A program made the translations under genes and the position numbers. From Kitasatospora phosalacinea (GTDB lineage: Bacteria; Actinomycetota; Actinomycetes; Streptomycetales; Streptomycetaceae): a DNA stretch of 64,000 nt. Shown piece by piece: positions 56,321 through 64,000 of this stretch (its first letter is position 1; each line of letters starts with the position of its first letter). The stretch is taken from assembly GCF_000717185.1 (NCBI RefSeq), contig NZ_JNYE01000052.1, positions 17,167 to 81,166 of the forward strand. The letters are read 5' to 3'. Under the pieces are notes generated by a model, which worked only from the letters and a program-made list of their open reading frames with translations, was not told the origin of the DNA and made no database searches.

Positions 56321-57553
56321 TCATCCCGCCCGCAGCGCCGCCACCGCCCGGCGGGCGACCTCGCGGCCGATGCCGAGGGAGGCCGTCGCCGCCGGGGAGG
56401 GCGCGTTGAGGACGTGCACCGCCCGGCGGGGGGAGCGGGGGTCGTCGGGGTCGAACCCGGCGAAGGCGAAGTCGTCGAGGAGGGTGCCGTCGCGGGCGAC
56501 GGCCTGGGCGCGGACGCCCGCGGCGGCGGGGACGAGGTCGGCCTCGGTGACGCCGGGGAGCAGGCGGCGGACGGCGGTGGTGAAGGCGCGCTTGGAGAGC
56601 GAGCGGTGCAGTTCGCCGACCTCGTGGCGCCAGTGCCGGCGGGCGATCCGCCAGGTGCCGGGGAAGCCCACCGTCTCGGCGAGGTCGCGGGCCCTGAGGG
56701 TGCGCCAGTCGTAGCCCTCCCGGGCCAGCGCGGGCACCGCGTTCGGCCCGACGTGGACGTCGCCGTGGACGCCCCGGGTGAGGTGCACGCCGAGGAACGG
56801 GAACGCCGGGTCGGGGACGGGGTAGACCAGGCCGCGCACCAGCGCCCGCCGTTCGGGCACCAGTTCGTAGTACTCCCCGCGGAACGGCACGATCCGCACC
56901 CCGGGGTCGTCGCCGGCCAGCCGGGCGATCCGGTCGCTGTGCAGCCCGGCGCAGTTGACCAGCACCGCGCAGCGGACCTCGCCGTGCGGGGTGGTGACGG
57001 TGACGCCGTCCGCGCGCCGGGCGATGCCCAGGACGGGCGTGTTCAGGCGCAGCTCGGCCCCCGCCTGCCCGGCGAGGTCGGCGTAGCGGCGGGCCACCGC
57101 GGGGTAGTCGCAGATGCCGGTGGTGGCGAGGTGCAGCCCGGCGATGCCGGTGACCTCGGGCTCGTGCGCCCGGATCCCGGCCGGGTCGAGCTCGGTGAGC
57201 GGGATGCCGTTGGCCCGGCCGCGTTCGGCGAGGGCGGCGAGGCGGGGCAGCTCGGCCGGGTCGGTGGCGACGATCAGCTTGCCGGTGACCTCGTGGGCGA
57301 TGCCCTGCTCGCGGCAGAACCCGACCATCTCGCGGGCCCCGCCGGTGGCGTACCGGGCCTTGAGCGAGCCCGGCCGGTAGTAGACGCCGCTGTGGATCAC
57401 CCCGCTGTTGCGGCCGGTCTGGTGGGTCGCGGGCGCGGCCTCCTTCTCCAGCACGGCGACGCCGGTGCCGGGGTGCTCGCGGGTGAGCGCGTACGCGGTG
57501 GACAGCCCGACGATGCCGCCGCCGACCACCAGGACCTGGACGTCGTGCTTCAA
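56321..57553 (-). CDS. lhgO: L-2-hydroxyglutarate oxidase
   Basis: A 410-aa FAD enzyme of the DAO superfamily. FAD site VLVVGGGIVGLSTAYALTRE, then the LhgO-type THQTGRNSGVIHSGVYYRPG and SLKARYATGGAREM, and FPFLGVHLTRGVHGDVHVGP. It oxidises L-2-hydroxyglutarate to 2-oxoglutarate, a metabolite-repair role. I prefer the TTG at 57553 (MKHDVQV) with GAGGGG upstream; in-frame starts up to 57601 exist but add a non-conserved tail. Confidence 0.92.
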   Translation of the reverse strand: MKHDVQVLVVGGGIVGLSTAYALTREHPGTGVAVLEKEAAPATHQTGRNSGVIHSGVYYRPGSLKARYATGGAREMVGFCREQGIAHEVTGKLIVATDPAELPRLAALAERGRANGIPLTELDPAGIRAHEPEVTGIAGLHLATTGICDYPAVARRYADLAGQAGAELRLNTPVLGIARRADGVTVTTPHGEVRCAVLVNCAGLHSDRIARLAGDDPGVRIVPFRGEYYELVPERRALVRGLVYPVPDPAFPFLGVHLTRGVHGDVHVGPNAVPALAREGYDWRTLRARDLAETVGFPGTWRIARRHWRHEVGELHRSLSKRAFTTAVRRLLPGVTEADLVPAAAGVRAQAVARDGTLLDDFAFAGFDPDDPRSPRRAVHVLNAPSPAATASLGIGREVARRAVAALRAG

Positions 57554-57626
57554 CCCCGCCACCCCTCGGCTGTGTGAGACCGCTCCGATGGATGGTGCCA
57601 CGGCGGGGTCGCGCGGCGGAGGGCGT

Positions 57627-59042
57627 TCAGGAAGTGGCCAGGACCAGGCGGGCGCGCTCGGTCAGGTCCTTGACGCGCTGCTCGTTCTGGTAGGGCTCCA
57701 GGCGGCGCAGCAGCTCGACCATGTACTCGCGGCTGCGGTGCGAGGAGATCCGTCCGGCGACCTCGACGGCCCGCTCCCCGGCGGCGACCGCGGCGTCCAG
57801 GTCGCCGGCCTCGGCCTCGGCCATCGCGGAGACCACCAGCCGCAGGCCGTGCGAGCGGACGTAGCCCTCGGTGGGGCGGGCCAGCGCCTCGCGGGTGAAC
57901 TGGCGGACCTTGGACGGGACGCCGAGGTCGCGGAAGCACTCGGCGGCGTCGGCGGCGAGGCGGTCGTAGGCGAAGAAGTCGATCCAGGTCGGGTCCTGGT
58001 CGCCGGGGCGGGCGCGGTCGAGCGCGGTCTCGGCGGCGGCCAGCGCGGCGGCGCAGGCCGGGGCGTTGCCGGCCTTGGCGTGGGCGCGGGCCTCGACCAG
58101 GTGGAAGAAGCTCATGGTGCGGGCGGTGGCCATGCCCCGGTTGCGCTCCAAGGCGGCCTGGGCGAGGTCGACGGCCTCGTCGGGGAAGGAGCGGTAGGCG
58201 GCCTGCAGGCTCATCGAGGCCAGCACGTACCCGCCGAGGGGCACGTCCCCGGCGGCGCGGGCCAGCCGCAGGGCCTGGATGTAGTAGCGCTGGGCGGCCT
58301 CGTGCTGGCCGGTGTCGAAGGCCATCCAGCCCGCCAGCCTGGTCAGTTCGGCGGTGGCGCCGAACAGCGCCCGGCCGACCGCGTCGCTGTACGAGGCGAG
58401 CAGCAGCGGGGCGGCCTCGACCCGCAGGCACTCCGGCACCATCGAGGAGCGCCAGTCGCCGCCGCCGTACTTGGAGTCCCAGCGGCGGGCCTCCTGGGCG
58501 GCCTCGCGCAGCTTCGCGGCGTCCGCGTGGCCCACCCGGTAGCCCGTCAGGTCGGGGACGGCCTCGCGGGCCACCGAGCCGTCCGCGGGCGTGATCAGCC
58601 AGCGCGAGACGGGCGTGGCGTACGCGGCGACCGAGAAGGTGCCCGCCAGGCTGTCGCTCCACCGCCCGCCGCCGGGGCCGCGCCGCAGGTCCAGGTCGAC
58701 CCGCCACAGCTCGGTCGCGGAGCGGACGGCCTCCGGTACCTCGCGCGGGAACTCCAGGCCCAGCTCGGGCGTGGGGTGCGAGTCGGCGAGGCCGATCTCC
58801 TCCAGCGGGACGGGGCGGCCCAGCTTGTTGCCGAGCGCGGTGGCGATCAGGTGCGGCACCGGGCGCTGCGGGACCATCCCCTTGGTGACCCAGCGGGCCA
58901 CCGAGGTCTTGTCGTAACGGAGGGTCAGGCCGCGTTGCGCGCCCAGGTCGTTGACCCGGCGGGCGAGCCCGGCGTTGCTGATCTGGGCGAGCGCGAGGAG
59001 GGCCCCGAGCCGGTCGTTCGGCCCTCGTGAGCTGACGGTCAT
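57627..59042 (-). CDS. NsdA-like TPR regulator, sporulation-associated family
   Basis: A 471-aa cytoplasmic protein. The N-terminus ([40 protein letters not shown]) resembles a divergent helix-turn-helix. The C-terminal two thirds are helical repeats of TPR type ([40 protein letters not shown]). It matches the Streptomyces NsdA/sporulation-associated family, where members repress antibiotic production or sporulation. The ATG at 59042 (MTVSSRG) is the family-consistent start. The assignment is from memory of the family. Confidence 0.78.
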   Translation of the reverse strand: MTVSSRGPNDRLGALLALAQISNAGLARRVNDLGAQRGLTLRYDKTSVARWVTKGMVPQRPVPHLIATALGNKLGRPVPLEEIGLADSHPTPELGLEFPREVPEAVRSATELWRVDLDLRRGPGGGRWSDSLAGTFSVAAYATPVSRWLITPADGSVAREAVPDLTGYRVGHADAAKLREAAQEARRWDSKYGGGDWRSSMVPECLRVEAAPLLLASYSDAVGRALFGATAELTRLAGWMAFDTGQHEAAQRYYIQALRLARAAGDVPLGGYVLASMSLQAAYRSFPDEAVDLAQAALERNRGMATARTMSFFHLVEARAHAKAGNAPACAAALAAAETALDRARPGDQDPTWIDFFAYDRLAADAAECFRDLGVPSKVRQFTREALARPTEGYVRSHGLRLVVSAMAEAEAGDLDAAVAAGERAVEVAGRISSHRSREYMVELLRRLEPYQNEQRVKDLTERARLVLATS

Positions 59043-59723
59043 GGTGGCGGTGGCACCCCCTGGCGACGTCGTGCGCGGAGTCGTGCGCGGATGGCGGCGA
59101 GCCGCGACGACCGCGGTACGCCACCGGACTGCTTGCACCTAGCGTAGTCGTCCGCGTTCCGAGGGTTAAGAGGCTGCATTCCGGTTGGCGGGAACGCGCC
59201 GCGTCCACGCCGGGCGCCCGGACGCCCGCCGGGTAGCCCGGGGGCAGGTGCCGGACGCCCGTGCTCCGGTCCCGTGCCCGTGTGCGCCACCCGTGCTCCC
59301 TGGCCGCAGCGGCAGGTGGGCGATTCGCTAAAGCCTGTGGATCGGCCCGCCGTCGAGGACCCGGCGGGCCGGGGGAAACGCTGCCTCAATCCCCGCGGGC
59401 AGCTGCGCGTCCGGGAGGGCATGCGGATGCCCTCCCGGGCCGTGCGACGGCTTTCGGCCAACTTCGGTCGAGCCGTGACGGTCGCGGCCGTTCCCCACGC
59501 CGTCCTGCCCGGTCACCGGCCTTTCCCCGGACGGGAGTTCGAGACCCGCACGGTCCGGGCCCCGGAGGGGGAGGCCCGGTCCGTGCGCCCTCCGGCACCG
59601 GGTGCCCGAAAGCCTGGCGCTCAACCGCCCCATCGGTGGCACGATGTCTCCTGACGGCGCGCCAACCCCGTACGCCCGCCCCGGGTTTCGCCGCGCGCCC
59701 GCAGCACCACAGGTGGAGGCGCG
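59043..59723. other. Long intergenic region with hairpins
   Basis: About 680 bp between divergent genes. Features: GGCCCGCC/GGCGGGCC (59344-59370), a 12-bp perfect stem CCGGGAGGGCAT-GCGG-ATGCCCTCCCGG (59411-59438), and a near-perfect GCACGGTCCGGGCC / GGCCCGGTCCGTGC pair (about 59549-59586). The 12-bp stem looks like a terminator, implying an unannotated short transcript. An open frame at 59274-59654 (+) has unconvincing composition and I do not call it. Confidence 0.5.
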
Positions 59724-61808
59724 ATGCGGTGGCTCACCGGCTGGAGCGGTCTGACCGCTGCCGACCCGGCCCTCGCCGCGGTCCGCCCGCTGGCCGGCAC
59801 CCTGCTCTGGGGCGGCCCGAACCCGCTCTGGGCGGTCGGCGACTGGCGCCCCGACGAACTGCGCCTCGCCGTGCTCCGCCCCGGCGGCCCCGCCACCGTC
59901 CGCGGCGGCCTCGACCCGGGCGACCCCACCGACAGCGCCGACCACGACACCCCCGCCACCCTCCGCCTCGCCGTCGCGGGCCGCTGCGGCGCCACCGACC
60001 GCGAACTCGCCGACGGCCTGGCCGCCGCCCGCGGCGGCGCGCTGCGCCACCTCACCCACTGGCCCGGCAGCTACACCGTCGTGCTGCGCACCGGCACCCG
60101 CTCCACCGTGCTGCTCACCGACCTGTCCGGCGCCCAGCCGGTCTTCCACACCCCGTTCGCGGGCGGCACCGCCTACGCCACCGCCGCCCTCCCGCTCGCC
60201 GACCTGGTCGGCGCCCCCGTCGACGCCGCCCACCTGGCCGCCCGGCTCGCCACCCCCGACACCCCCGAGACGCTCGGCGACCGCACCCCCTACCGGGGCG
60301 TGCGCCGCGTCCCGCCCGGCCACGCGCTCGGGATCCGCGGCGGGCGCGCCGACCGCACCCCGTACGACGACCGGCCCGCCGAGCCGGCCGGCGCCGAGGC
60401 GCCCGCCGTCCGCGAGCTCACCCGGGCCCTGCTGGAGGCCGTCCGCTGCCGGGTCCGCGCCACCGGCCCCGCCGACCGGCCCCGGCTCGGCGTCGACCTC
60501 TCCTACGGCACCGCGTCCGCCACCGTCGCCCTGCTCGCCGCCGCCGTCCCGCTGCCGCCCGGGCCCGGCGCCGACGCCGCCCCCGAGCGGCCCGCCGCCC
60601 GCACCGGCGCCGTCAAGGGGTCCTGGGCCCGCCGCACCGAACCGCCCGAACCCGAGACCCTCCCCGCCGTCACCCTCGGCGACGCCGAAGGACTCGCCCT
60701 CGCCGTCCACGCCCCCCGCCTGCGCCACCTGGTCGTCCCGCCCGTCGCCCCGTACGCCGACCTCGCCGACCCCCTCGCCGGGCCGCTCACCGACGAACCC
60801 GGCCCCGCCCTGGTCGACGCCGCCCGGCACGCCGCCGCGCACCGGGCCGGCGGCGCCGACCACCTCACCGGCCACGGCGCCCGCCAGGTCCTCGACGGCC
60901 ACCCCGCCCGGCTCGCCGACCTGGTCCGCTCCGGCCGCTCCCTCGACCTGCTCGCCCCGATCGCCGCCCTGGCCGGGGCCGACCGGGCCGCCGCGGGCGC
61001 CCTCACCGGCACCCTGCACACCCCCGTCACCGTCCTGCGCGCCGCCCGCCGCCTCGCCCGCGCCCGCTACGCCGACGCCCTCGACGACCTGGCCCTGCAA
61101 CTGACGCTCCGTCAAGAACCCGTGTCGGGGCGGACGATGGGCCGCACCCTGGCCGCCGAGCTGGCCTGGCACCGCCCCGGCCCCGCCGCCCACCTGCTCG
61201 CCGACGAACCGCTCGCCGCCCTCGCCCAGCACCTGCGCACCGCCGCCCGCGACGGCGCCCCCACCGAACCCCCCGGCGCCCGCCGCGCCCGCCTCGCCCT
61301 GCACCGGCACGCCGCCCACTACCGCACCCTGGTGCACGCCACCGAACAGCACGGCCAGCGCCTGCACGCCCCCTTCCTCGACAACCAGGTCGTCCGCGCC
61401 GCCCGCCTGCTCCCCGACGACCTGCGCCTGCAACCCGGCGCCCGGCACGCCCTGCTCGCCGCCGTCCTGGCCGGGGCCGGGCGCACCGACCTCCCCGCCG
61501 ACTGGGGCCGCGCCCCCGGCCCCGACCCACACGACCCCGCCCGCCGCGGACTGCGCGCGGCCGCCCCCGCGCTCACCGAACTGCTCGACCGCCCGCTGCT
61601 CGGCGAAGCCGGACTGCTCGACGTCCCCGCCGCCCGCAAGACCCTCGCCGCCGCCACCGACCCCGCGCAGACCGCCCCGCCCGGCACCCTCGCCGCCCTC
61701 GCCGAGCTGCTCGCCGTCGAACTCTGGCTCCGCCGCCTCGCCGCCCGCCGCCCCGGCTCCTCCTGGACCGGCCTGCCCGCCCCGCGCCGCACCGCGCTGG
61801 AAACCTGA
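59724..61808 (+). CDS. Asparagine-synthase-like protein with degenerate active sites
   Basis: A 694-aa protein with the AsnB layout: an N-terminal Ntn-like domain (about 1-215: YTVVLRTGTRSTVLLTDLSG, then RVPPGHALGI) and a C-terminal synthetase-like domain ending HGQRLHAPFLDNQVVRAARL. It starts MRWLTGW, so the Cys2 nucleophile of the glutaminase is absent. The PP-loop that should read SGGxDS is LSYGTAS (259-265). Both activities look lost or altered. Relatives include lasso-peptide/macrolactam cyclases and a conserved Streptomyces group. No precursor peptide gene is seen. Confidence 0.8.
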   Translation: MRWLTGWSGLTAADPALAAVRPLAGTLLWGGPNPLWAVGDWRPDELRLAVLRPGGPATVRGGLDPGDPTDSADHDTPATLRLAVAGRCGATDRELADGLAAARGGALRHLTHWPGSYTVVLRTGTRSTVLLTDLSGAQPVFHTPFAGGTAYATAALPLADLVGAPVDAAHLAARLATPDTPETLGDRTPYRGVRRVPPGHALGIRGGRADRTPYDDRPAEPAGAEAPAVRELTRALLEAVRCRVRATGPADRPRLGVDLSYGTASATVALLAAAVPLPPGPGADAAPERPAARTGAVKGSWARRTEPPEPETLPAVTLGDAEGLALAVHAPRLRHLVVPPVAPYADLADPLAGPLTDEPGPALVDAARHAAAHRAGGADHLTGHGARQVLDGHPARLADLVRSGRSLDLLAPIAALAGADRAAAGALTGTLHTPVTVLRAARRLARARYADALDDLALQLTLRQEPVSGRTMGRTLAAELAWHRPGPAAHLLADEPLAALAQHLRTAARDGAPTEPPGARRARLALHRHAAHYRTLVHATEQHGQRLHAPFLDNQVVRAARLLPDDLRLQPGARHALLAAVLAGAGRTDLPADWGRAPGPDPHDPARRGLRAAAPALTELLDRPLLGEAGLLDVPAARKTLAAATDPAQTAPPGTLAALAELLAVELWLRRLAARRPGSSWTGLPAPRRTALET

Positions 61809-61890
61809 CCGCCCCCGGGCGCGGCTGCCCCGCCGCCGGGCGCCCGCTGGGTAGCGTCGGGCACCCCAGCCCCCTCCCGGAGACCGCGCC

Positions 61891-62388
61891 ATGACCGCCA
61901 CCCTCCCCGTCCACCACGAGCCGCCGCCGCCCGGCCCCGCGATCCTGGCGGGCTGCGACGGCTCCGACGCCGCGCTCTGGGCCCTCGACCGCGCCATGAC
62001 CGAGGCCGAGGCGCACCGCCTCCCGCTGCACGTCCTCGCGGTGGTCAACCCCTCGCCGACCGGCTACCCGCCCGGCATGGCCGACCTCGTCCAGGAGAGC
62101 ACCGAGCGGCTGACCGAGAGCATGGCCGACGGCCTGCGCCGGGCCGTCGCCACCGTCCAGTCCGCCCGCACCCGTCCGTACGCCGGGCCGCTCGGCCTGC
62201 ACGTCGTCCTCGGCAACGTCGTCGACCTGCTGCTGCAGGCCGCCGCCGGACGCCACACCCTGGTCGTCGGCACCCGCGGCAACGGCGGCTTCTCCCGGCT
62301 GCTGCTCGGCTCGGTCAGCACCGCCGCCGTGCACCACGCGACCTGCCCGGTGCTGGTCGTCCCCGCGCCCGCCGCCGAGGAGGGCTGA
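61891..62388 (+). CDS. Universal stress protein
   Basis: A 165-aa single-domain UspA. N-terminal strand ILAGCDGSDAALWALDRAM, and the ATP-binding motif G-2x-G-9x-G(S) in VVGTRGNGGFSRLLLGSVST with C-terminal CPVLVVPA. The ATG at 61891 is 83 bp after the previous stop. It probably binds ATP and acts in stress or dormancy signalling. Confidence 0.93.
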   Translation: MTATLPVHHEPPPPGPAILAGCDGSDAALWALDRAMTEAEAHRLPLHVLAVVNPSPTGYPPGMADLVQESTERLTESMADGLRRAVATVQSARTRPYAGPLGLHVVLGNVVDLLLQAAAGRHTLVVGTRGNGGFSRLLLGSVSTAAVHHATCPVLVVPAPAAEEG

Positions 62389-62485
62389 GCGGGGCGACCG
62401 GAATGTCCGCGGATGGTTGAGCGTTCACCTTCCGTCGAACGGCCGTCCGGCCCTCCCCAGACCCCCGACAGGAGCACGCCCCGCC

Positions 62486-63181
62486 ATGAAGGTCGAAATC
62501 TACTCGGACATCGCCTGCCCCTGGTGCTACGTCGGCAAGCGGCGCTTCGAGCAGGCCCTCGGGCAGTTCGAGGGCAGGGACGGCGTCGAGGTGGTCTACC
62601 GCCCCTACCAGCTCGTCCCCGACGCCCCCGAGCAGGCCCGCCCGCACCGCGAGTGGCTCGCCGAGCGCTACGGCCCGCAGTCCCTCGCCATGGACGCCCG
62701 GATCACCGAGGTCGGCAGGGCCGTCGGCATCGACTACGACTTCGACGCCGCCCTGGAGGTCAACACCCTCCGCGCCCACCGCCTGCTCCACCTCGCCGAG
62801 ACCGAGTACGGCGCCACCGTCCAGGCCGCCCTCAAGGAACGCCTGCTCAAGGCCCACTTCTCCGAGGGCGTCGACGTCGGCGACGTCGAAGCCCTCGCCG
62901 ACCTCGCCGCCGAGACCGGCATCGACCGCGACCGCGCCGCCGCCTACCTGGCCGGCGACGAGGGCGAGGCCGAGACCCGCGCCGCCCTCGCCGAGGCCCG
63001 CGCCATCGGCGTCACCGCCGTCCCCACCTTCGTCTTCGAGGGCAAGTGGGCCGTCCAGGGCGGCCAGGAGGCCGAGACCTTCCTCCAGGTCCTCCGCCAG
63101 GTCGAAGCCGAGACCGCCCGGCAGATCACCCCGATCGCCCCGCCCGCCGCCACCTGCGAGGACGGCACCTGCGCGGTCTGA
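62486..63181 (+). CDS. DsbA-family oxidoreductase, FrnE type
   Basis: A 231-aa thioredoxin-fold protein with a helical insert. Active site SDIACPWCYVGKRRFEQA (CPWC), the cis-Pro region GVTAVPTFVFEGKWAVQGGQ and a Cys-containing tail TCEDGTCAV, as in FrnE-like cytoplasmic disulfide isomerases. No signal peptide. The ATG at 62486 has CAGGAG upstream. A role in thiol stress or polyketide-type chemistry is known for relatives, but no such cluster is here. Confidence 0.92.
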   Translation: MKVEIYSDIACPWCYVGKRRFEQALGQFEGRDGVEVVYRPYQLVPDAPEQARPHREWLAERYGPQSLAMDARITEVGRAVGIDYDFDAALEVNTLRAHRLLHLAETEYGATVQAALKERLLKAHFSEGVDVGDVEALADLAAETGIDRDRAAAYLAGDEGEAETRAALAEARAIGVTAVPTFVFEGKWAVQGGQEAETFLQVLRQVEAETARQITPIAPPAATCEDGTCAV

Positions 63182-63189
63182 GACCCGCT

Positions 63190-63358
63190 GCGCCGGGCCG
63201 GACGCGAAACCGGGGTACGGGGAACCGGGGGACGCGAAACCGGGGGACGGGGAACCGGGGGCGGGGAACGGCACGGCCGACCGCCGACCGCCGCCCGGAC
63301 CGCGACGCAGCACAGCGCCTCGCCCCGCAGCCCCGCAGCTCCGCCGCCCCGCAGGGGC
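63190..63358. repeat. Short direct repeats and REP-like element, copy C
   Basis: Units of CGCGAAACCGGGG and ACGGGGAACCGGGG alternate (63204-63262). A stretch related to the elements at 23869 and 30344 follows (GGCGGGGAACGGCACGGCCG ... GCAGGGGC), more diverged. It again lies between the end of a plus gene and a convergent minus gene. Confidence 0.45.
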
Positions 63359-63360
63359 CC

Positions 63361-64000
63361 TCAGCAGGTGAGCCGGGCCTGCGCCCAGTCCGCCAGGTCG
63401 ACGACCGGGACGGAGCCGCGGACCGGGGTGACCACCAGCCGGATGGACGTCCGGCCGTCCAGCGGGACGTGGACGGCGACCGGGGGGGTGTCCGCTGACA
63501 TCGCGGGGGAGCTCCACAGCACCCGGCCGTCGTCCCCCTGCACCGAGAACACCACCTCGCCGTACGTGACGCCGTAGTCGTCCAGCCCGACGACGGCGTC
63601 GAAGGAACGGCAGGGCCGGTTCAGGTCGACGGTCACCCGGGAGGGCACCCGGGCCGCCAGCACGTGCTGGTAGCGGGTGCCGTGCAGCTGGGCCGCGGGC
63701 CGTTGCAGGACCTGCCCGCCGCCGCGGATGCTCGGGGTGTCGGACGCGCTCCGGTGGCCGCGGTTCAGCGGCACCTCGTCCAGCCAGAACTGGCGGGCCG
63801 TCACCACCGGGGGCGTCGGCGAGGGTGAGGGCGTGGGCGTGGGCGTGGGGGTGGGGGACGGCGTCGGTGTCGGCGTCGGTTTCGGCGACGGTGCGGGCGG
63901 GGGCACCCGCCGCGGGGCGGGCGTCCGCGTGGGCGTGGGCTTCGGGGTGGGGGACGGCGACGGCGTCGGGGTGGGCGTCGGTGTCGGCGCGGGGGTGGGC
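63361..64000 (-). CDS. NPCBM/NEW2-domain protein, C-terminal part (5' end outside window)
   Basis: The frame is open to the window edge. The visible 213 residues begin with a long Pro/Thr/Ser linker, then an NPCBM-like galactose-binding fold: [60 protein letters not shown] and a closing [14 protein letters not shown] with paired Cys. In Streptomyces such tails are attached to secreted hydrolases or to Ser/Thr kinases; which one cannot be seen. Confidence 0.75.
   Translation of the reverse strand, partial: PTPAPTPTPTPTPSPSPTPKPTPTRTPAPRRVPPPAPSPKPTPTPTPSPTPTPTPTPSPSPTPPVVTARQFWLDEVPLNRGHRSASDTPSIRGGGQVLQRPAAQLHGTRYQHVLAARVPSRVTVDLNRPCRSFDAVVGLDDYGVTYGEVVFSVQGDDGRVLWSSPAMSADTPPVAVHVPLDGRTSIRLVVTPVRGSVPVVDLADWAQARLTC

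Noticed and set aside
59300..59440. Riboswitch (c-di-GMP or cobalamin type) in the 59.3 kb gap
   Set aside because: Stems are present but none of the conserved core blocks of those classes could be matched.
59274..59654. Possible 126-aa protein before the asparagine-synthase-like gene
   Set aside because: Pro/Arg-rich without domain-like pattern, crosses two strong hairpins and has no clear ribosome site.
59328..62048. 906-codon open frame antisense to the asparagine-synthase-like gene
   Set aside because: Gly/Gln/Val low-complexity translation typical of the shadow frame of a GC-rich gene, with no motifs.

Overview
The window looks like chromosome from a Streptomycetaceae actinomycete (Streptomyces or Kitasatospora). 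GC is very high with strong third-position GC bias, GTG and TTG starts are frequent, and actinomycete-typical genes are present: a conservon with two P450s, a chitinase behind DasR-type repeats, a c-di-AMP riboswitch ahead of an M23 peptidase, SigE-family sigma factor plus LCP pairs, MocR and ROK regulators, and an NsdA-like TPR regulator. No prophage, transposase, CRISPR array or biosynthetic gene cluster was seen.

Layout. 1-3.6 kb: the end of a molybdopterin oxidoreductase, a fasciclin lipoprotein, the remnant of a TPR gene, and a solitary MurG-like glycosyltransferase. 3.8-9.7 kb: an amino-acid permease and arginine deiminase, an LCP cell-wall ligase, and a LuxR-type regulator. 9.9-19.4 kb: a ROK repressor divergent from a sugar ABC operon ending in a GH1 beta-glucosidase, then a secreted GH18 chitinase with a readable promoter, a ricin-type lectin and a phosphotransferase. 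19.4-23.9 kb: an LCP protein, its SigE-family sigma factor, an ABC exporter and a GNAT. 24-28.4 kb: a probable operon ending in beta-phosphoglucomutase and a GH65 disaccharide phosphorylase. 28.5-35.8 kb: secreted proteins, an S53 peptidase, an AhpD-like protein opposite a MocR regulator, DUF6126 with an XRE-cupin regulator, and a PoxB-like enzyme. 35.8-43.2 kb: a complete conservon (ATPase, roadblock, DUF742, GTPase, ExxR-less P450, P450) beside a SpoIIE-type phosphatase. 43.4-52.8 kb: small secreted or membrane proteins, a TetR-hydrolase pair, the riboswitch-M23 unit, an SDR, an XRE regulator, GNAT, sensor-domain and methyltransferase genes. 52.8-64 kb: an unusual structured transcript with a perfect Shine-Dalgarno, two damaged initiator-tRNA copies, PrsW, a membrane protein, trmB, L-2-hydroxyglutarate oxidase, the NsdA-like regulator, a degenerate asparagine-synthase homologue, a universal stress protein, a FrnE/DsbA oxidoreductase, and the end of an NPCBM protein.

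Most notable is 52.77-53.34 kb. One strand encodes a short transcript with a 15-nt perfect complement to the 16S 3' end, a 12-codon TTG ORF and two mutually exclusive hairpins around the initiation region. Next to it are two identical 99-bp modules, each a 3' half of initiator tRNA-fMet plus terminator. One of these retains a 5' acceptor strand but lacks the D arm. I do not recognise this arrangement. Other points of interest are a CYP157-like P450 with ExxW in place of ExxR, a possible ECF promoter shared by three loci, and an asparagine-synthase paralogue that has lost the key motifs of both catalytic domains.
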